Origin: Spirodela intermedia
Lineage: Eukaryota > Streptophyta > Magnoliopsida > Alismatales > Araceae
Assembly: GCA_902729315.2 (NCBI GenBank)
Contig: LR746276.1
Coordinates: forward strand, 5,582,669-5,646,668
Direction: 5' to 3'
Length of the DNA stretch: 64,000 nucleotides
Made by a program: the position numbers and the translations under genes. The notes below the pieces were generated by a model. The model saw only the letters and a list, made by a program, of their open reading frames with translations. It did not search any database and was not told the origin of the DNA. Positions 1-13,247 of the stretch are shown piece by piece. Every line of letters begins with the position of its first letter. Positions within the stretch are counted from its first letter, which is position 1.

Positions 1-3000
1 CACGATTTCTGTTTGTGATTTGCGAAAAAATAAGGTACCTGTTACTTGCGATGCCATGCTATATGTATAATGTGAGGCAGCGTTGGATCATTTATTATGA
101 ACAGAAAATTGAGGTCTTCTGAAAATCTGAATTTGATTAATGTCAGGTAAAATGTCAGTCTGAGTTTTCTGAAGATGAGCCTCTGTCCATAGCAGTGATG
201 AAGGTAAATTAATTCCTCCTGATCAATATTTGATTAAAAGCTTTGCAAAGATATCAACACATGCTAAGTTTATTAATCTTTTTTACAATTCAGTCAAAGT
301 CTGTCTTTGCTCTCAGACATTTCACATACTGTAAATTTGATGTTGCGTTTGCAGTTTTTCTGAATAATCTTTTTCTTGTAAGAATATTTTTTTACTTCTT
401 TTGGTTTCTGTCTCGTGCTCTTGAATATTAGCCTAGAAAGTACTTGAGAAAGATCTGAGACGCCCAGAATTCGTGTTGCATATTTTTGTTAGGCTGATAG
501 AAAAAGTTTCGTAGCAAAGTAGAGCATTTTGTGCAACTTGGAAATTTAATCCCTAAAGTATGGAGAATTCAAATTTGTTTGCTCAGACGCTGTGCTTTTT
601 TATAGGAATCCAATTAATCGTCAGCATGAAAATGACCAGTTTGTAGGTCTACTGAATGTTTTTTGGCTGAAGTTTGTCATTTTCAGTCTTCCATTTTTTT
701 TATCTTCCATCATCTCCATTGGTCGTTAATCACATGGAGTGGTATTTTTTTTTGGGTTTCACTAAGAAGTTGCTTCTTCAATCAGAATGGGAGGAAAGTC
801 ATTTGTGGGACCCAGACTGGAGCATTGTTGCTATATTCTTGGGGTTATTTCAAAGATTGCAGGTATGTGATTGTTTTTTTGGGTTATTTCTTGGGGTTTC
901 AGCTCAAAGGCCTACCATACACATGTTTACCTGGTGCAGATGCCGTGAACCAGCCATTTTCTGCATAACGAAGGAAATCTGCTGGATTTTTGTCTCTCTT
1001 TTTTTCTTTTGTTTAAAAGGAAATAAGTACCAAAGAAAATATTGATGATATTGCATTGGTTACCGGTTCATTCCATCGATGATATGCATAACTGGCATAG
1101 ATGTAGTTATTAGGAAAGAAGATTCATGAATAAATTGCATAAATTGCTTTTGTATCTATGGCAACCATGAAAAGTGTGACTTTGCGAACTTTTGAAACAG
1201 TATATTTGGATCAGAAGGAACCACATCCTTGGTTGGTTGACCACCATGCTTATCTCAAGGATCAGATGTACGTTCAGACCAGTCTGGGGATAGGATAGTA
1301 AGGGGTGAGTGGAGGGTGCAATTATTTCTATGATTTTCACTCTGAAGCAGTTAATATGGATGAAATTTATGCATCAGGCATTGTGTAGAGGATAGGAATA
1401 GCAGCATTCGCGGCCACATAGAATTAAAGCAACATGCACTTGGAAAAAAGATAAATACTTGGGGGGGACATCAGAATAAAAATCCACCTGTCTGACGTTA
1501 TCTCCATTTGTGTTTAATTTGCTGAAAACAAGGATAGCCGGTCTACAAGAGGAGGTAAAAGGAGAAGAAACAACGGAGAAGAAGGAGAAAAATGTCAGCT
1601 TGTGAATGGAGAGAAGAAGTGGGACAAGACCGCCTCTTCCTTCTATTTTTATCTCGCACTCATGGAGGAGCGATTTGATCCATGAAAATAAAACTTACTT
1701 GACTAGGGATTTTTTTTTACAACTGAATGATTTGGAGGACATGATTTAAGTCGGAAAATTTTGAAGCTCATTAATGTTATGAACGTTTGAAGAGAAGCCT
1801 CAAGTTTTAAGATGTCATTGCCCTCTTTACTTGACTAGGGCACCTGATCTGGCTTGATCTTTGTAGCTTTCATCCTGATCTGACGGTTTTTTAAACCATG
1901 TCGTTGACCATGTTCGGAACAAATACTGTGATTGTGCATGTCTAAGAATCAGAAAGTTAGTCTTGAATGTCTCTGACGGTTTAATTTTACATGGTTGACG
2001 AACGTGAGAAAGTTATTGTTGATGATCGTCTTTAAAAAGATTGATGGAAAAGATAGTCGGAACTCCCAATCATAGTTAGTTAACGGATTTCGATGTCAGT
2101 CAAGGCATGCATGCAAGTTAATGAGAAGAATGAAGCTATTCTCTCAGTTTGAATGCTATCACTTTTTTGACATTTTTGCTCAAGAATGATTATTCTATTT
2201 GTGTCAATATCTATTGATATTCGACCTGTGTTATCATTACACTTTAGCATTCACTTTTCGAACTCTTACTACTGAGTTTCTAATTTATTTTCTGTTGGTT
2301 TTTTAGTGATCGATTCCTTGGGCACCCTATGTCAGTTACACTACTCAAGGTCTGTATGCCGAAAATAATGTTGTATTCCGTCTGAAAAATAGATAGATTG
2401 CTTGCACTGATATTTCTCAACATACATTCCAACATTACAGCTTGATGAAGACACTCTTATATCTGGAGCGGATGATGGAGTCATCAGGTTTATTTCTATT
2501 TCATTCGCTTCTCTGAACTTGAGTGTGAACTCTATTCAATATGTTGTTCTGTGTGGTAATGCAGGCTGGTCGGCATTTTACCCAATAGAATAATACAGCC
2601 TCTTGCAGAGCACTCAGAATGCCCAGTTGAGGGCCTCGGTACATACCTTCATGCTTCTCGATTTGGGTTTTCTCCTCCTGGTTCTTCTACAATTTCATAT
2701 TCTGAAGTTGATCTGTGTCTTCTTGTTGGCAGCCTTCTCAAATGATAGAAAGTTTCTCGGGAGCATCTCACATGATCAGATGTTGAAGGTTAGTATCTAT
2801 CTCATTGTTTCACATTTTCTTTATTTGGAAATAAATTATTATATTAGGAAAACGTTTTTTCTTTTTCCGTTATCAATCTGCCATTTGATTGATTTTTTCA
2901 AGTTGATGCTTGTGTTCTTAACTTCATCGTTTAATGTATAGCTCTGGGACATGCAAGAGCTGTTAGATGGACAGCAAAATCCAATCAACCGCCAGGGATT

Positions 3001-3691
3001 GGAAACAGATAGTGATGACGACATTGATGATGACATGGATGTGGACATCAAACCCCCCAAATCATCAAAGGGTATGCGCAGATGATGTCGCTCTATTTTT
3101 CTGACAGAGTAGTTTCTGTAAATTTGTGTTAAAAATTAGGAATATTCATAGTAACAAGATCGTTATGAAAAGATAGAATTTAATAGATTCGAGCAGAAAT
3201 TTAATATAAAAACGGAAATAGCATACCTGATCACATCTCCGAAAAATGAGATGCCACTCTATTTCAAAACTCCCCGTTATGTTGTGATGTTGACATGTAC
3301 CATTCAGCAATAGAACTGTACAATCAGAAACAAACAATATTGTGATGTTTTTACAACTTTCCAAGGAGGGAAAGGTGGTGATAGTCCTATCAATGTTGAT
3401 TTTTTTGCACTACGTATGTTCCAAAATGGTAGAAAAATTCGATGAAAAACACCCCAGGATCATGTTATAGTACTTATAAAATCACTAATCTCTTTTCCGA
3501 CTGTTATTTTCTCGGTCAACTTGGCAGTCATCATGTCATTTGCTTTCAGTTATGTGTGCCCTTCAATCGGTTGCTGAGTACCATCTATCTGGCATCTGCC
3601 TAACCATTGACTATCTGCAGGTTCCAAGAGACAGTCAAACAATGGGCCAGCGTCCAGAGCTCCTGGAGCCAGTTTTTTCGCAGACTTGTAG
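1..3691 (+). CDS. WDR55: WDR55-like WD40-repeat protein, 3' part
   Basis: The coding sequence enters from the left edge, so the N-terminus is missing. Nine exons keep phase: 1-34, 147-203, 786-862, 2307-2349, 2441-2487, 2565-2638, 2733-2788, 2942-3071, 3621-3691 (stop TAG 3689-3691). The translation contains blocks typical of plant WDR55 (TISVCDLRKNK, SEFSEDEPLSIAVMK, CGTQTGALLLYSWGYFKDC, DEDTLISGADDGVIR, LVGILPNRIIQPLAEHSE, FLGSISHDQMLKLWDM), followed by an acidic stretch (DSDDDIDDDMDVD) and a basic tail ending ASFFADL. WDR55 proteins are beta-propeller scaffolds. The plant member binds DDB1 as a CUL4 substrate receptor and is needed in gametophyte and embryo development (family knowledge). 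Only the last propeller blades and the acidic tail are visible. The 1.4-kb intron 863-2306 holds nothing recognisable. Confidence 0.9.
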
Positions 3692-5222
3692 TCAAAGAAA
3701 ACTCTATCTCTCTACATCTTCTTTGGTAATTTCCTAAATGAGATCTCATAAATGAACTCATTCAATGAATCTTACTTTTTTTTTTACTTAGTTTTCATAT
3801 TTAATCATTCTCCCTTGGTGAGATCTGATAAGAGAAAGAAGATTCCATCCGATTGTGTTTCACCGGAGACCCAGTAGCCAAAATGACTCCTTTCGCTTTA
3901 GGCAGAGAGCTGAATCAACTGCCATTGGAAGAGCCAAAAAAATTGGGGAGAGAGAGAGAGAGAGAGAGAGAGAAATGGGTTTTCTATAGCCGAGCTGTAT
4001 GCGTCAGATTTTCTTCGACGGTAAGACAGAATCTGACTAGCTTGGTAAATGCTTGCATTTTTCTCATTTTATTTGAATATTGTATGTCGAGCACAGTTTT
4101 GCTGAGAAGGGTTCTCCGTTCATAACTGCAGATCGAAGCGAACCTTGCCAAATAAGTTCTTCGATTCAGTAAAAAAAAATGATAATTGGTTTTGCTTGGA
4201 AATTTTGAGACTGCAAATGCTCTCATTTCGCTTTTTTCTTCTTCTTCTTTTTTCTTTTTTTTTTTGGAGATTGCACTCGGAAAAGTTTCTAAGGTGGCTG
4301 GGACCCACCAACCTGATTGAACTAAACCCTAGCAAAACAAGAGGGTTTGATTCAATATAAACCATCTAATTTGGTTTTGCTCGATATTTAGCAAGTATTA
4401 TTATCTGTCTGCTACACAAATCCTTGCACATTTTTTTCGTAAATTTTTCGTTAAACACAGTTTCTGAGATTCATCGGCTCCGATTCATTAAGCTAGATGG
4501 ACTAAAACCTAGATAAATTTAGAATTGGGATCAGTTTAAATCATCCTAATTTGGTTTTCCTCGAAAAAGTATGCTCTGTAGTTTATATCTACAATTTTTT
4601 TCTTTTTTTGCTTTTTTTTGTGAGATTTAATTATTGAGCTGTGAATTGCCCCAATTTGGTAATCAGATCGCTCTGATATCTTTGATATTGCCAGTTCTAC
4701 TTGATTAAAAAAAAATCTCTATTCCAGCCTGAGACAGATTGAAGGTCTGATCATTCTTATTTTATCAAAAATAAGCGATTTTTTTATCCCAAAAAATATA
4801 GAATACTTATAAATTATTAAGCTGAGCCCCTTAGAAACTCTTATAAAAAATTTGGCTTATTAAAAAAAAAAACTTGATTCTCACACCCAAAACACTAAAA
4901 AGGCAGCTCAGCGTTCCAGTTTTAGCGTTAAATGAAGGACGTAGTACCCTTTGCCTCCCCCAACCTCACCTAAGAGAATTTACTTAACCGGTAGTTTGGT
5001 ATGCATTTAGAGAGAGAGAGAGAGCGAGAGAGAGAGGACTCACTAGGTTCGTTGGTTCCAACATATACAGGTTTTTGTAAGGTTCAATCGAATTGAGAAC
5101 AAAAAATAAAATAAAATAAAATATAATAATCTCACTGAGAAAAATAATTCAGACCATATGATCTCCAAGTATACATTAATTAACGTGTATATGTACAGTA
5201 AAAAAGGACCCATGAGGACCGA
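3692..5222. other. Intergenic region between convergent WDR55 and SWI3B
   Basis: No gene was recognised. The stretch is AT-rich with a (GA)n tract at about 3950-3974 and another at 5010-5036. Two short related segments, about 4317-4390 and 4495-4570, share an AAACCCTAG-like start and the block ATCTAATTTGGTTTT / ATCCTAATTTGGTTTT, and look like a decayed tandem duplication with a period near 180 bp. Both flanking genes point into this region, so their 3' UTRs and polyadenylation signals lie here. Confidence 0.5.
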
Positions 5223-5722
5223 CTACACCTCTTTACTTGTGGCCTCTAAAACCATCTTCTCCCCACCATCTTGGGACTTGGGTCGAGATCTCTGCTGCAA
5301 GAAATTCAGCTGATCGACGAACAGCAGGGTCTTCAGGTGCTGCAGTTGCAGCCACTCTCTCTCCATCAGCAGCTCCAGTTCTTCGAAATGGATGATTTTT
5401 TCCAGCATCTCCTTCATCTGCATTGCAAGCGCCAGAGCCATTAATGGAAACCGATGGTTGGAAGATTCATGGCGCTCAGAAGAGGCTGCTGTTATGGAAC
5501 CTGAATCTCCACAATCCGAGAGAGGGACTCTTCGATGTTGTGCTGCTCCTTCTCGAGCAGAGCCCTCGCCTCTCCAATCACTGCTGCCTCTTGGCCTTTT
5601 GACATTTTGTGATCATCTGAAGAAACCGAACCTGCCCAGAATATGTTTGCTGTCATCTCCAAGAGAGAAAAAGTAAAAAAGAAAAAGAAAAAAAGAAAAA
5701 GAAAAAAAGAAGACAATTATTG

Positions 5723-5772
<50 letters not shown>

Positions 5773-5835
5773 TTCTCTCTCTGTGTGTCTGGCTCTCTCT
5801 CTTCCTCTCTGTGTGTCTGTCTCTCTCTCTTCCTC

Positions 5836-5876
<41 letters not shown>

Positions 5877-5897
5877 GTGTCTGTCTCTCTCTTCCTC

Positions 5898-5928
<31 letters not shown>

Positions 5929-8900
5929 TCCTCTCTGTCTGTCTGTCTGTCTGTCTCTGTCTCTGTGTGTCTCTCTCTCTTATACACACACAAGAGGACT
6001 GCACCATAGAAGAGAAGGTATTTAGGGGCAACTGGTTCCATTAATACAAAATAACTAATCATTATAACATGATTCCACCAGTTATAAGCTCAATCGGGCA
6101 CCTAAAATTCTGGATAATTTAAAAATATATAACAGGAAAATTGGCACAACATGGGGTGCCCTGCTTGTTCCATTTGGAATAGGTGGTAACAACATTGCGC
6201 ATTCTAAAAATTGGTAAGCTCTTCTCATCTGCCACATCAACATGGCCTCCAAACTTTCAAATTTCTTGAATAAGAATTGTGAAAAACCTCCTCATTAGAT
6301 CTTTCCCATCAATCCGAGTCAACTTGATTCCCATTTCTTGGCTGACCTCACCATGAAAATAGAGACTAGAAGTGGAAGGGCTGGGAGAGAATCCTCTTGG
6401 GGGGCAGAGAGCCCTATGAAGCCCAGGGCCCCAGTGGGGAGAGGAAGGAAGCGGGCAATGCGATAGGGTGAGGAGGGATCAGGGGGCCTGCTGCTAATTT
6501 CGGAAGTGGGGCATGGGCTTGAACCCGTTGTGGTAAAAGGAACAGGCTTTTGGTTCATTTCTTCAGATCTCTTCAAAGAATGATGCAGAATTACCAGAAT
6601 GATGCATGTTGGTTGAAAACGAGATTTTATGATGAATAATTGCAAATTAACTATTGAAGGAAAGTAAGGGAAACAATGTAAGCAGTCAAACGTTGTAACA
6701 CCATTCAGAGTGAGTTATATTTGTCAACGCATGAACTAGTAATAAGAGCTCGATAGAATCAGTTTAAGAGAATGGCCAACAATTTCATGCAATATCAGCT
6801 AAAAATTGTTATCCTGTCCCTAGAATAACCAAATAACATCCATTCCAGTTCACTAAATAAACTAACAACATAGTTGCCATAAACCCTATTGACCATAGAC
6901 ACTGAATGCAAATTAAGAAAAAAAAAATCATTTTTATTTGTTAGATTGTGCATTTTTCTGAATATTACTGACCAGCATATGATGGAAACTGTCTGAGCGT
7001 ATTTATTAAGATTGAAATACATGTATTTCCAAAATCCGGCCCAGAAAGGTACCCTTACCGTCTGCATCACCATCAATTGCTCCAGAATCTCGAACATCCT
7101 CCAAGAGAGAACCGTCTCCATTTACCTCATCTAGAGCTGCAATGGCAGCCTTAGATGCGGCTTCAGCAATCTCTGACCCAGCTATCGTTGCCAGGAAGGC
7201 TACCTGAGAAACCCATCAAGTTGATAAATTTGCATAAACATCACCATCATTGATAACCAACCATAATCCATTGCATTAAATATCAATGTTTGATAGCTTT
7301 ATTAGAAGTGAATATAGATGAATAAGATGATTCTGATGAACAACCACGAAAAGTATTTACGATCCACAGAGACTTGTAATAATAGGAAAAATAAATTCCA
7401 CACCAGGGATTGTATTCAATATTTATTCATCACTCACATGTATTGCACGAAAGTTTGATCTCGAAGCTGGAATGAAGAATCATACGTGCAAATGGAGAAG
7501 AAAATAACTCGCATGGCAGTCAAATCGTTTGTCATTTTCACCAAAAAAAAGGTCGTTTGACCAGTTGGAGGATTGGAGCAGGAAGCTGGGAATGGAGCGA
7601 GGATGTAGCCACGCTTGAGGAGACCGGGAGTTTCCATAGCAGTCAGTTTTAAATTTCCGTAGTCTCAAAGAGAAGAAACTGAATGGCTGGGTACTGACTT
7701 TATGATCCACAGAGACTGCTGATAAGCCACTCAACATGGGACACAGATTTAATCGCTAATGGAGAGCGAGATGGTTCTAGAGACAGAATAAATCAACTTA
7801 GGATTCGATGAACTGATCTCAGTAAGTGAGAAAATAGCAGACAGAATTCAGCAAATGTGCAGCTTGATGGGCATTCCGATCCATTTTTGGAACGTGCCTA
7901 AACATATTTGTTACATGAAAAATATAAAATATTTATAAAAAATGGAAAAAAGAAACTAAGGCATACGCCCCATCGATACAAGGCATGTATATAACTATGG
8001 GGTTAGAAAAAATGGGAGTCACTGATAGAGGTGTGCAAATTGGGAGAGTTCTCTTTCATTAAACACTCGCAGAGACTACAGAACAATCAGTGGTCTCTTA
8101 CGTTCCTCCCTCACTCTCTCCTTTATCCCTGCTTTTGCCAGAGCTTTTAGATTACTAGGAATTATTTCTTCCCAAGAATTGCGTTCCAATCCTAACTTCG
8201 TTTGAATCGCATGCCTATCAGAAAAAGAGAGAGTTTCGATTTTCATACCAGTCTTGCTTTCTTAATGATACTATTCTCCTGAACAAGTTGCTTTCTGCAA
8301 ACTTCAAGCTATTGTCAACAGTGACACAAAATGTTGTTGTCAATTGTGCCTAGCAAGTAATTAGTTGATCACATTGCTTTGAGGATATCCGGGCTTTCAA
8401 ACTAAAAAACTATCTCAAAGTAGGCAGGCGCTTGGGTGACTAAAAGCACTCATTGCACGAGAATGATAACTACTTGAAGGTAAGACCATCTATAAAAAAG
8501 ACTCTCTCTCATTTCTCTTTTCTCCTAAACATGCAATCCAAAATAATTGAAAATTTCTTCAATGCATATATTTCGGAAGAAAAAAATGGAAAAGATGAAG
8601 AAAGAGATAAAGGTAAGGAGACGAAGAGAGAATTGGGAAGAAGAGAAGGGCCTACTAATGATTCTGCAGTCCCTACAATGTTTGAAGCTTTTGTGGTAAA
8701 AGAGACTTAGACAATGTATGGCCTCTCATTTGCTTGAACCTTGTGGTATGCATATTCACCACCTGGGCAAGAGCCAAGAGCCTTGGTTCCCTTTTTTATG
8801 TTTATTTTTTCTACAATCCATGCTGTCGTTTTTTTTTTTTGTAAGCAAATATTAATTAGCATACGGAGTTCTTAATGTAAATTTTTTGGCGTACATGAGT

Positions 8901-10835
8901 ATATCCATGCTGTTATTTTTTCTGTATAATGAATATGTGATATTATCTACTTTCAAAAAATAGGAAAAGATTATTCTTCCTTTTTTCGCTAACTACGTCA
9001 CTGTCTTCTTCTCATACCTACACACTCACCTATCATTCCAAGTGACGGTCGTCATACATACCCTCAATCCCCTTAAGCTCCCACATGAATTTTTTTTCTT
9101 TTCTGTGTTTCCCCTTCCACCGGCTCTTTCTAACATTATTTGCCATGTTGAATTGTCAATCTTCAGTAACCTTTCAGATAATAACTCTACACATTTCTAA
9201 ACTACGAGCCATCACGAAAATACTTATCCTACAAGATATCACGACTAGTATTTAAAACTGGAATTTTTTGGGTAAGTCCGCTGAACATAAAGCATTGAAC
9301 ATTTTCTGCGGCATAAAAAAATATTTATTTGGATGTCAAAGCAGCTTAAATGGCATAAAAAGTTATATTCATGGGCTATTTTAGCATCAGACAACAGGGG
9401 AAATTTTCGAAAAAATAAATTATGGGGATTGAAATAATGCCATAAAGATAATTGAAACAATATAAACTATTCAAAAGAGACGATAATATTTGCTTGGAGG
9501 AAAAAGAATTCGATAATTTAGGTAAAACATACTTGCATCCCAACGTGTAAATGTGATTTCCCCACAACTTAAGAACACACCTGAGACATGATTGGGTTAC
9601 TTGCATCTGCTAGCGGTGAAAGACGCATCTGCTTCAAGGCAGATGACTGCACAACATTCCCACCTCCAGTTTTGGTGTCACCATGATCATCCTCTTGATG
9701 ATACTGAGCATATGTCTGACTACCCAAAGGTTCCACGAATTGCTCCGCAAACGGCAGCCGGATGAACCTCATGACGCAATCCCTCTCACTCTTCCCACCA
9801 CCCACATGTTCAGCCACCTTCTTCCAGTCATCCCCAAACAGTAACAGCGCTTCCAGTAGATGAAGGACATCTTTGTCAGTCCAGTCTCTCTTCTTCTCCT
9901 CGGAGCTACTGCTGACATCGACCCGCTTGAAGTCCGCATGTGTCAGTCCGCCCCGGAAACTTCCGCGAACAAAGCATCTTGCACAGAGAATAAGATCTGG
10001 CACCTAACAACGGGAAACAAAACCCTAGAACAATGTGGATCGTACTCATGGAAATTCCGAAGGAATTACAACCGAAATCCAAAGCTCACGGAGCTAACCT
10101 TTTCAGTGGCGAAGCAAACGATGTTACACTCCGACTTGCACGTCGTACAGAAGGATTTCACGGCGCCCAGCCCGTTGCCTGCTCCCTCATCCGTCCCCCT
10201 CTTCTCCTTATCCTCCACGCCACCCTTTGCCCCCTGCTTTTCCGATCCAGTATAGTTTATCAATCCCCACGTCTCGAGGAAGTCGAAAACCCGGCGCACC
10301 GACCCGACGTCCCCGACGAGCGACCGGCGCACCTCCGTGAATGAGATCTTCCTAGCCGGGTTCTCTCTGAACCGTCGGACGATGAAGTCCCTATAGTACA
10401 TATACAGGCTAGGGTTCTTCGAGGGCGACTTCCCGTCAAAGAACTCCGGCAAGATCCTGCGCTCGGTCGCGTGGATTTCCCCGAAGGAGAACCACCCTGA
10501 TATCATAAGGGGAAGAATGAGAGAGAATCAATCCCTCAGTCAGGCGTTTCACAGAAATCCTCCACAATTTTTCAGGATATCGTATAGCTCATACTCGAAT
10601 GGCTGGGGACGGCGATGGCGGTGTGGACGGAGGCAGAGGCGGGTTCCTTGGCGGAAGATCCGAGAGAGGAAGGGCTCTTCTCCTTCGCGCTGTTCGTCGT
10701 CGGAGCCTCATTTTTCACGGCGGCCTGGGTCAAACCATGGGAAGGAAGAGGAGCGGAAGAAGACTGGCTTCCCGGCGATGGCGCAGCAGGAGTGGGCGTC
10801 GCCGGAGAAGGCGACTGCGGTGGCGGCGCTGCCAT
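5223..10835 (-). CDS. SWI3B: SWI/SNF complex subunit SWI3B
   Basis: Core subunit of plant BAF-type chromatin remodellers; it dimerises with other SWI3 proteins and supports the SNF2 ATPase in the nucleus. Exons in transcript order: 10835-10595, 10496-10099, 10003-9581, 7203-7059, 5631-5501, 5417-5223; all junctions are GT-AG with consistent phase and give 510 aa. An Ala/Pro/Ser-rich N-terminus is followed by a SWIRM domain (about 80-170: WFSFGEIHATERRILPEFF, KISFTEVRRSLVGDVGSVRR, FDFLETWGLINY). Next come a Cys-rich ZZ-like finger (CTTCKSECNIVCF ... LCARCFVR) and a SANT domain (about 250-298: RDWTDKDVLHLLEALLLFGDDWKKVAEHV). After these are the SWI3 signature LSPLADASNPIMSQ and a C-terminal coiled coil ending in LLFVDQLNFL, as in Arabidopsis SWI3B. 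Two introns are large: intron 3 (7204-9580) and intron 4 (5632-7058, with a microsatellite). The start is the first ATG of the conserved frame. Confidence 0.93.
5727..5990. repeat. Compound (CT)n/(CTGT)n microsatellite in SWI3B intron 4
   Basis: About 260 bp of pure pyrimidine-plus-G sequence on the + strand: a (CT)16-type run, then alternating blocks of CTCTTCCTCTCTGTCTGTCTGT. The higher-order block recurs three to four times, so this is a microsatellite inside a minisatellite. Open reading frames through it in several frames (Ser/Leu/Cys- or Arg/Glu-rich) are artefacts of the repeat. Confidence 0.95.
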
Positions 10836-11244
10836 GAGAACCCTTCGAATCGGTCTGAGAAACCGGAAGAGGTCGTAAAACCCCTGAGGAGTTTAAATGA
10901 CTCGAATAGCTTGGCTTTATTTTGTATTTGTACAATACCACCTATAAAACTTAATTATTAAACATATACCCTTTACTTTTCCACGTATCTACTGGCACCA
11001 CGTGGTCGTTGACCACGGCAGAGCATCTCGCAGCAAGGCCACATCTGAAAATGGATCCTTATCGGGTGAATATCGGGTCCATATCCGGGATCAGTTCAAA
11101 ATTGAATTCGATAGCCGTTAGGGCGGCTCATGACAACGGCTACATCACCGGAAGAGCTATAAAAACGAAACGCTCCCTGCTGGTCCCACTATTTGCAGCG
11201 CCATTCCGAAGATCGCCCGATTCCGAAGTGAGAAGAAGGGGAAG
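10836..11244. promoter_or_regulatory. Bidirectional SWI3B/CDKB2 promoter with MSA element
   Basis: The 409 bp between the two divergent start codons must hold both promoters. Seen directly: TATAAAAA at 11158-11165, 80 bp before the CDKB2 ATG; AGCCGTTAGG at 11113-11122, whose reverse complement CCTAACGGCT matches the mitosis-specific activator (MSA) consensus YCYAACGGYY at every position; a second CAACGG core at 11134-11139; a palindromic CCACGTGG (G-box) at 10998-11005; and TTGACC (W-box core) at 11009-11014. MSA elements bound by three-repeat MYBs drive G2/M expression of B-type CDKs and cyclins (established), so the MSA-TATA arrangement agrees with the CDKB2 call. No clear TATA was seen on the SWI3B side. 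Confidence 0.75.
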
Positions 11245-13209
11245 ATGGGTGGCGAGAGGGCCATGGATCTTTACGAGAAGCTGGAGAAGGTCGGGGAGGG
11301 GACGTACGGAAAGGTGTATCGAGCCAGGGAGAAGGCCACCGGGACGATCGTGGCGCTTAAGAAGACGCGGCTCCCCGAGGACGACGAGGGAGTGCCGCCG
11401 ACAACACTACGCGAGGTCTCCCTCCTCCGTATGCTCTCGATGGATCCACACGTCGTCAGGTTCCGTCTCTATTTTCTGTCATATTTTCTTCCAATCTCTT
11501 CTAATTGGATAGTCATTGGATTTGGTCTCTCTCCTGACGATTTCTAAGTTCATCTGAGCCGCCTAGGGGTCTAGCCTGTTATTTACTTATCTCTTCACCG
11601 CGATCTGCCAGATTATACAAGATATCTCTTAGATTGCACCGCGTTAACTTCCAGTTGCCATCTATGGTTGGTTCGACGTTCTGTTTTCTGTTTTGGAGTT
11701 CCAGGGATATCCAGAGACACATAGCTTTCTCCCCATCGCCGGGGGTCTCGTTCTGTCTCTGTTTCTGCAACTTCTATAGAAAGAAGTCGTTTCTCTTTCC
11801 CTGCTAATTGACGATGTATACAGATCAATCACAAATCGTTTTCCACCAGGTTGCTGGATCTCAAACAGGGGAAAAATAAAGAGGGAAAGACCATCCTGTA
11901 CCTGGTTTTTGAGTACATGGACACCGACCTCAAGAAGTACCTCAGAAGCTTCCGACAGAAAGGGAGCATGATGCCGTCTAAAACTGTGAAGGTAGGGTCT
12001 GGATCCTTTCAGTCACCCCCCTTCCGGTGCACATTTCACGTTCACTCACAAGAAGAAAATCGTTCGTAGACTCTGATGTACCAGCTCTGCAAGGGTGTTG
12101 CCTTCTGCCATGGCCATGGAGTACTGCACAGGCATGTATCCTCTCTTCCTATGTGCCTTCACCTAAGCTAGTCAATCTCTTCGCTGAACGATAATCTCTC
12201 TTCTGCAGAGATTTAAAGCCTCATAATCTGTTGATGGACATGAACACTATGATGCTCAAGATAGCGGATCTTGGGCTCAGCCGATCATTCACAATCCCCC
12301 TGAAGAAATATACTCACGAGGTACGCTATGAAAAATGATCTCATGCTCGTGGAGTTGAATTGACAACATTTTCTGATACCTCTTCACTGTTTAATTATTT
12401 TTCTCCACTTTTTCTCTTTATAGATTCTGACCTTGTGGTATAGAGCCCCTGAGGTGCTTCTCGGGTCAACCCACTACTCAACACCCGTTGACGTGTGGTC
12501 TGTTGGCTGCATCTTCGGTAGGATTTTGTGAAAAAAAAATCAGCCTTGTTAGTCGAACTGGAGTGACGATTATAATCCAATGGGTTTCTCTCTGGCAGCT
12601 GAACTGATCACCACGCAAGCGCTCTTCCCTGGGGATTCTGAGCTGCAGCAGCTCCTCCATATTTTCAGGTTTGCCATGATCCACTTCATTGTTTCCAATA
12701 AAAATTTAGTCGTGTAATCTAATAATATTCTGGGCTATTGACGACGGTGATGCAGACTACTGGGCACACCGAACGAACAAGTGTGGCCTGGTGTGAGCAA
12801 GCTGGCGAATTGGCACGAGTATCCTCTGTGGAGCCCAAAGAGCCTGTCCTCAGTTGTGCCTTGTTTGGATGCCGATGGGTTGGATCTACTCTCTGTAAGT
12901 ACCACCAAAAACCTCCCTCAAATAACGAATGTAACCTTAGACATCTAGTATCAGAACGGTAGATTTTTTTTTAGGTTTTACGAACAAAATCATCCGGAAT
13001 GAGTGTTTCATATAGTTTTTGTTTGAAAAATTCAAGATTTATGCAAACATTTACAGAGAACTAGTTCGTCTAGGGTCCACTATTCCTGATTTTATGAACA
13101 AAATCATCCGAAATGAGTGATTCCTGATTTAAAGGGAACGACATATAGGTTTTACTTCGGTTGACCAGTTCGTTTGGTGATGCAATTGACAAAAAATGAA
13201 CGACGGGGA

Positions 13210-13247
<38 letters not shown>

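Noticed and set aside
5613-6062. Long overlapping ORFs rich in Arg/Glu/Thr (minus) or Ser/Leu/Cys (plus)
   Set aside because: They are translations of the CT/CTGT microsatellite in SWI3B intron 4; a dinucleotide repeat is open in several frames by nature.
6319-6645. 108-aa minus ORF within the SWI3B intron 4 region
   Set aside because: Exon 4 joins exon 5 in phase without it, and the SWI3B protein is collinear with the remembered homologue; no family resemblance.
8453-8710. 85-aa Lys/Glu-rich plus ORF
   Set aside because: Lies in SWI3B intron 3 on the other strand, with low-complexity composition and no recognisable domain.
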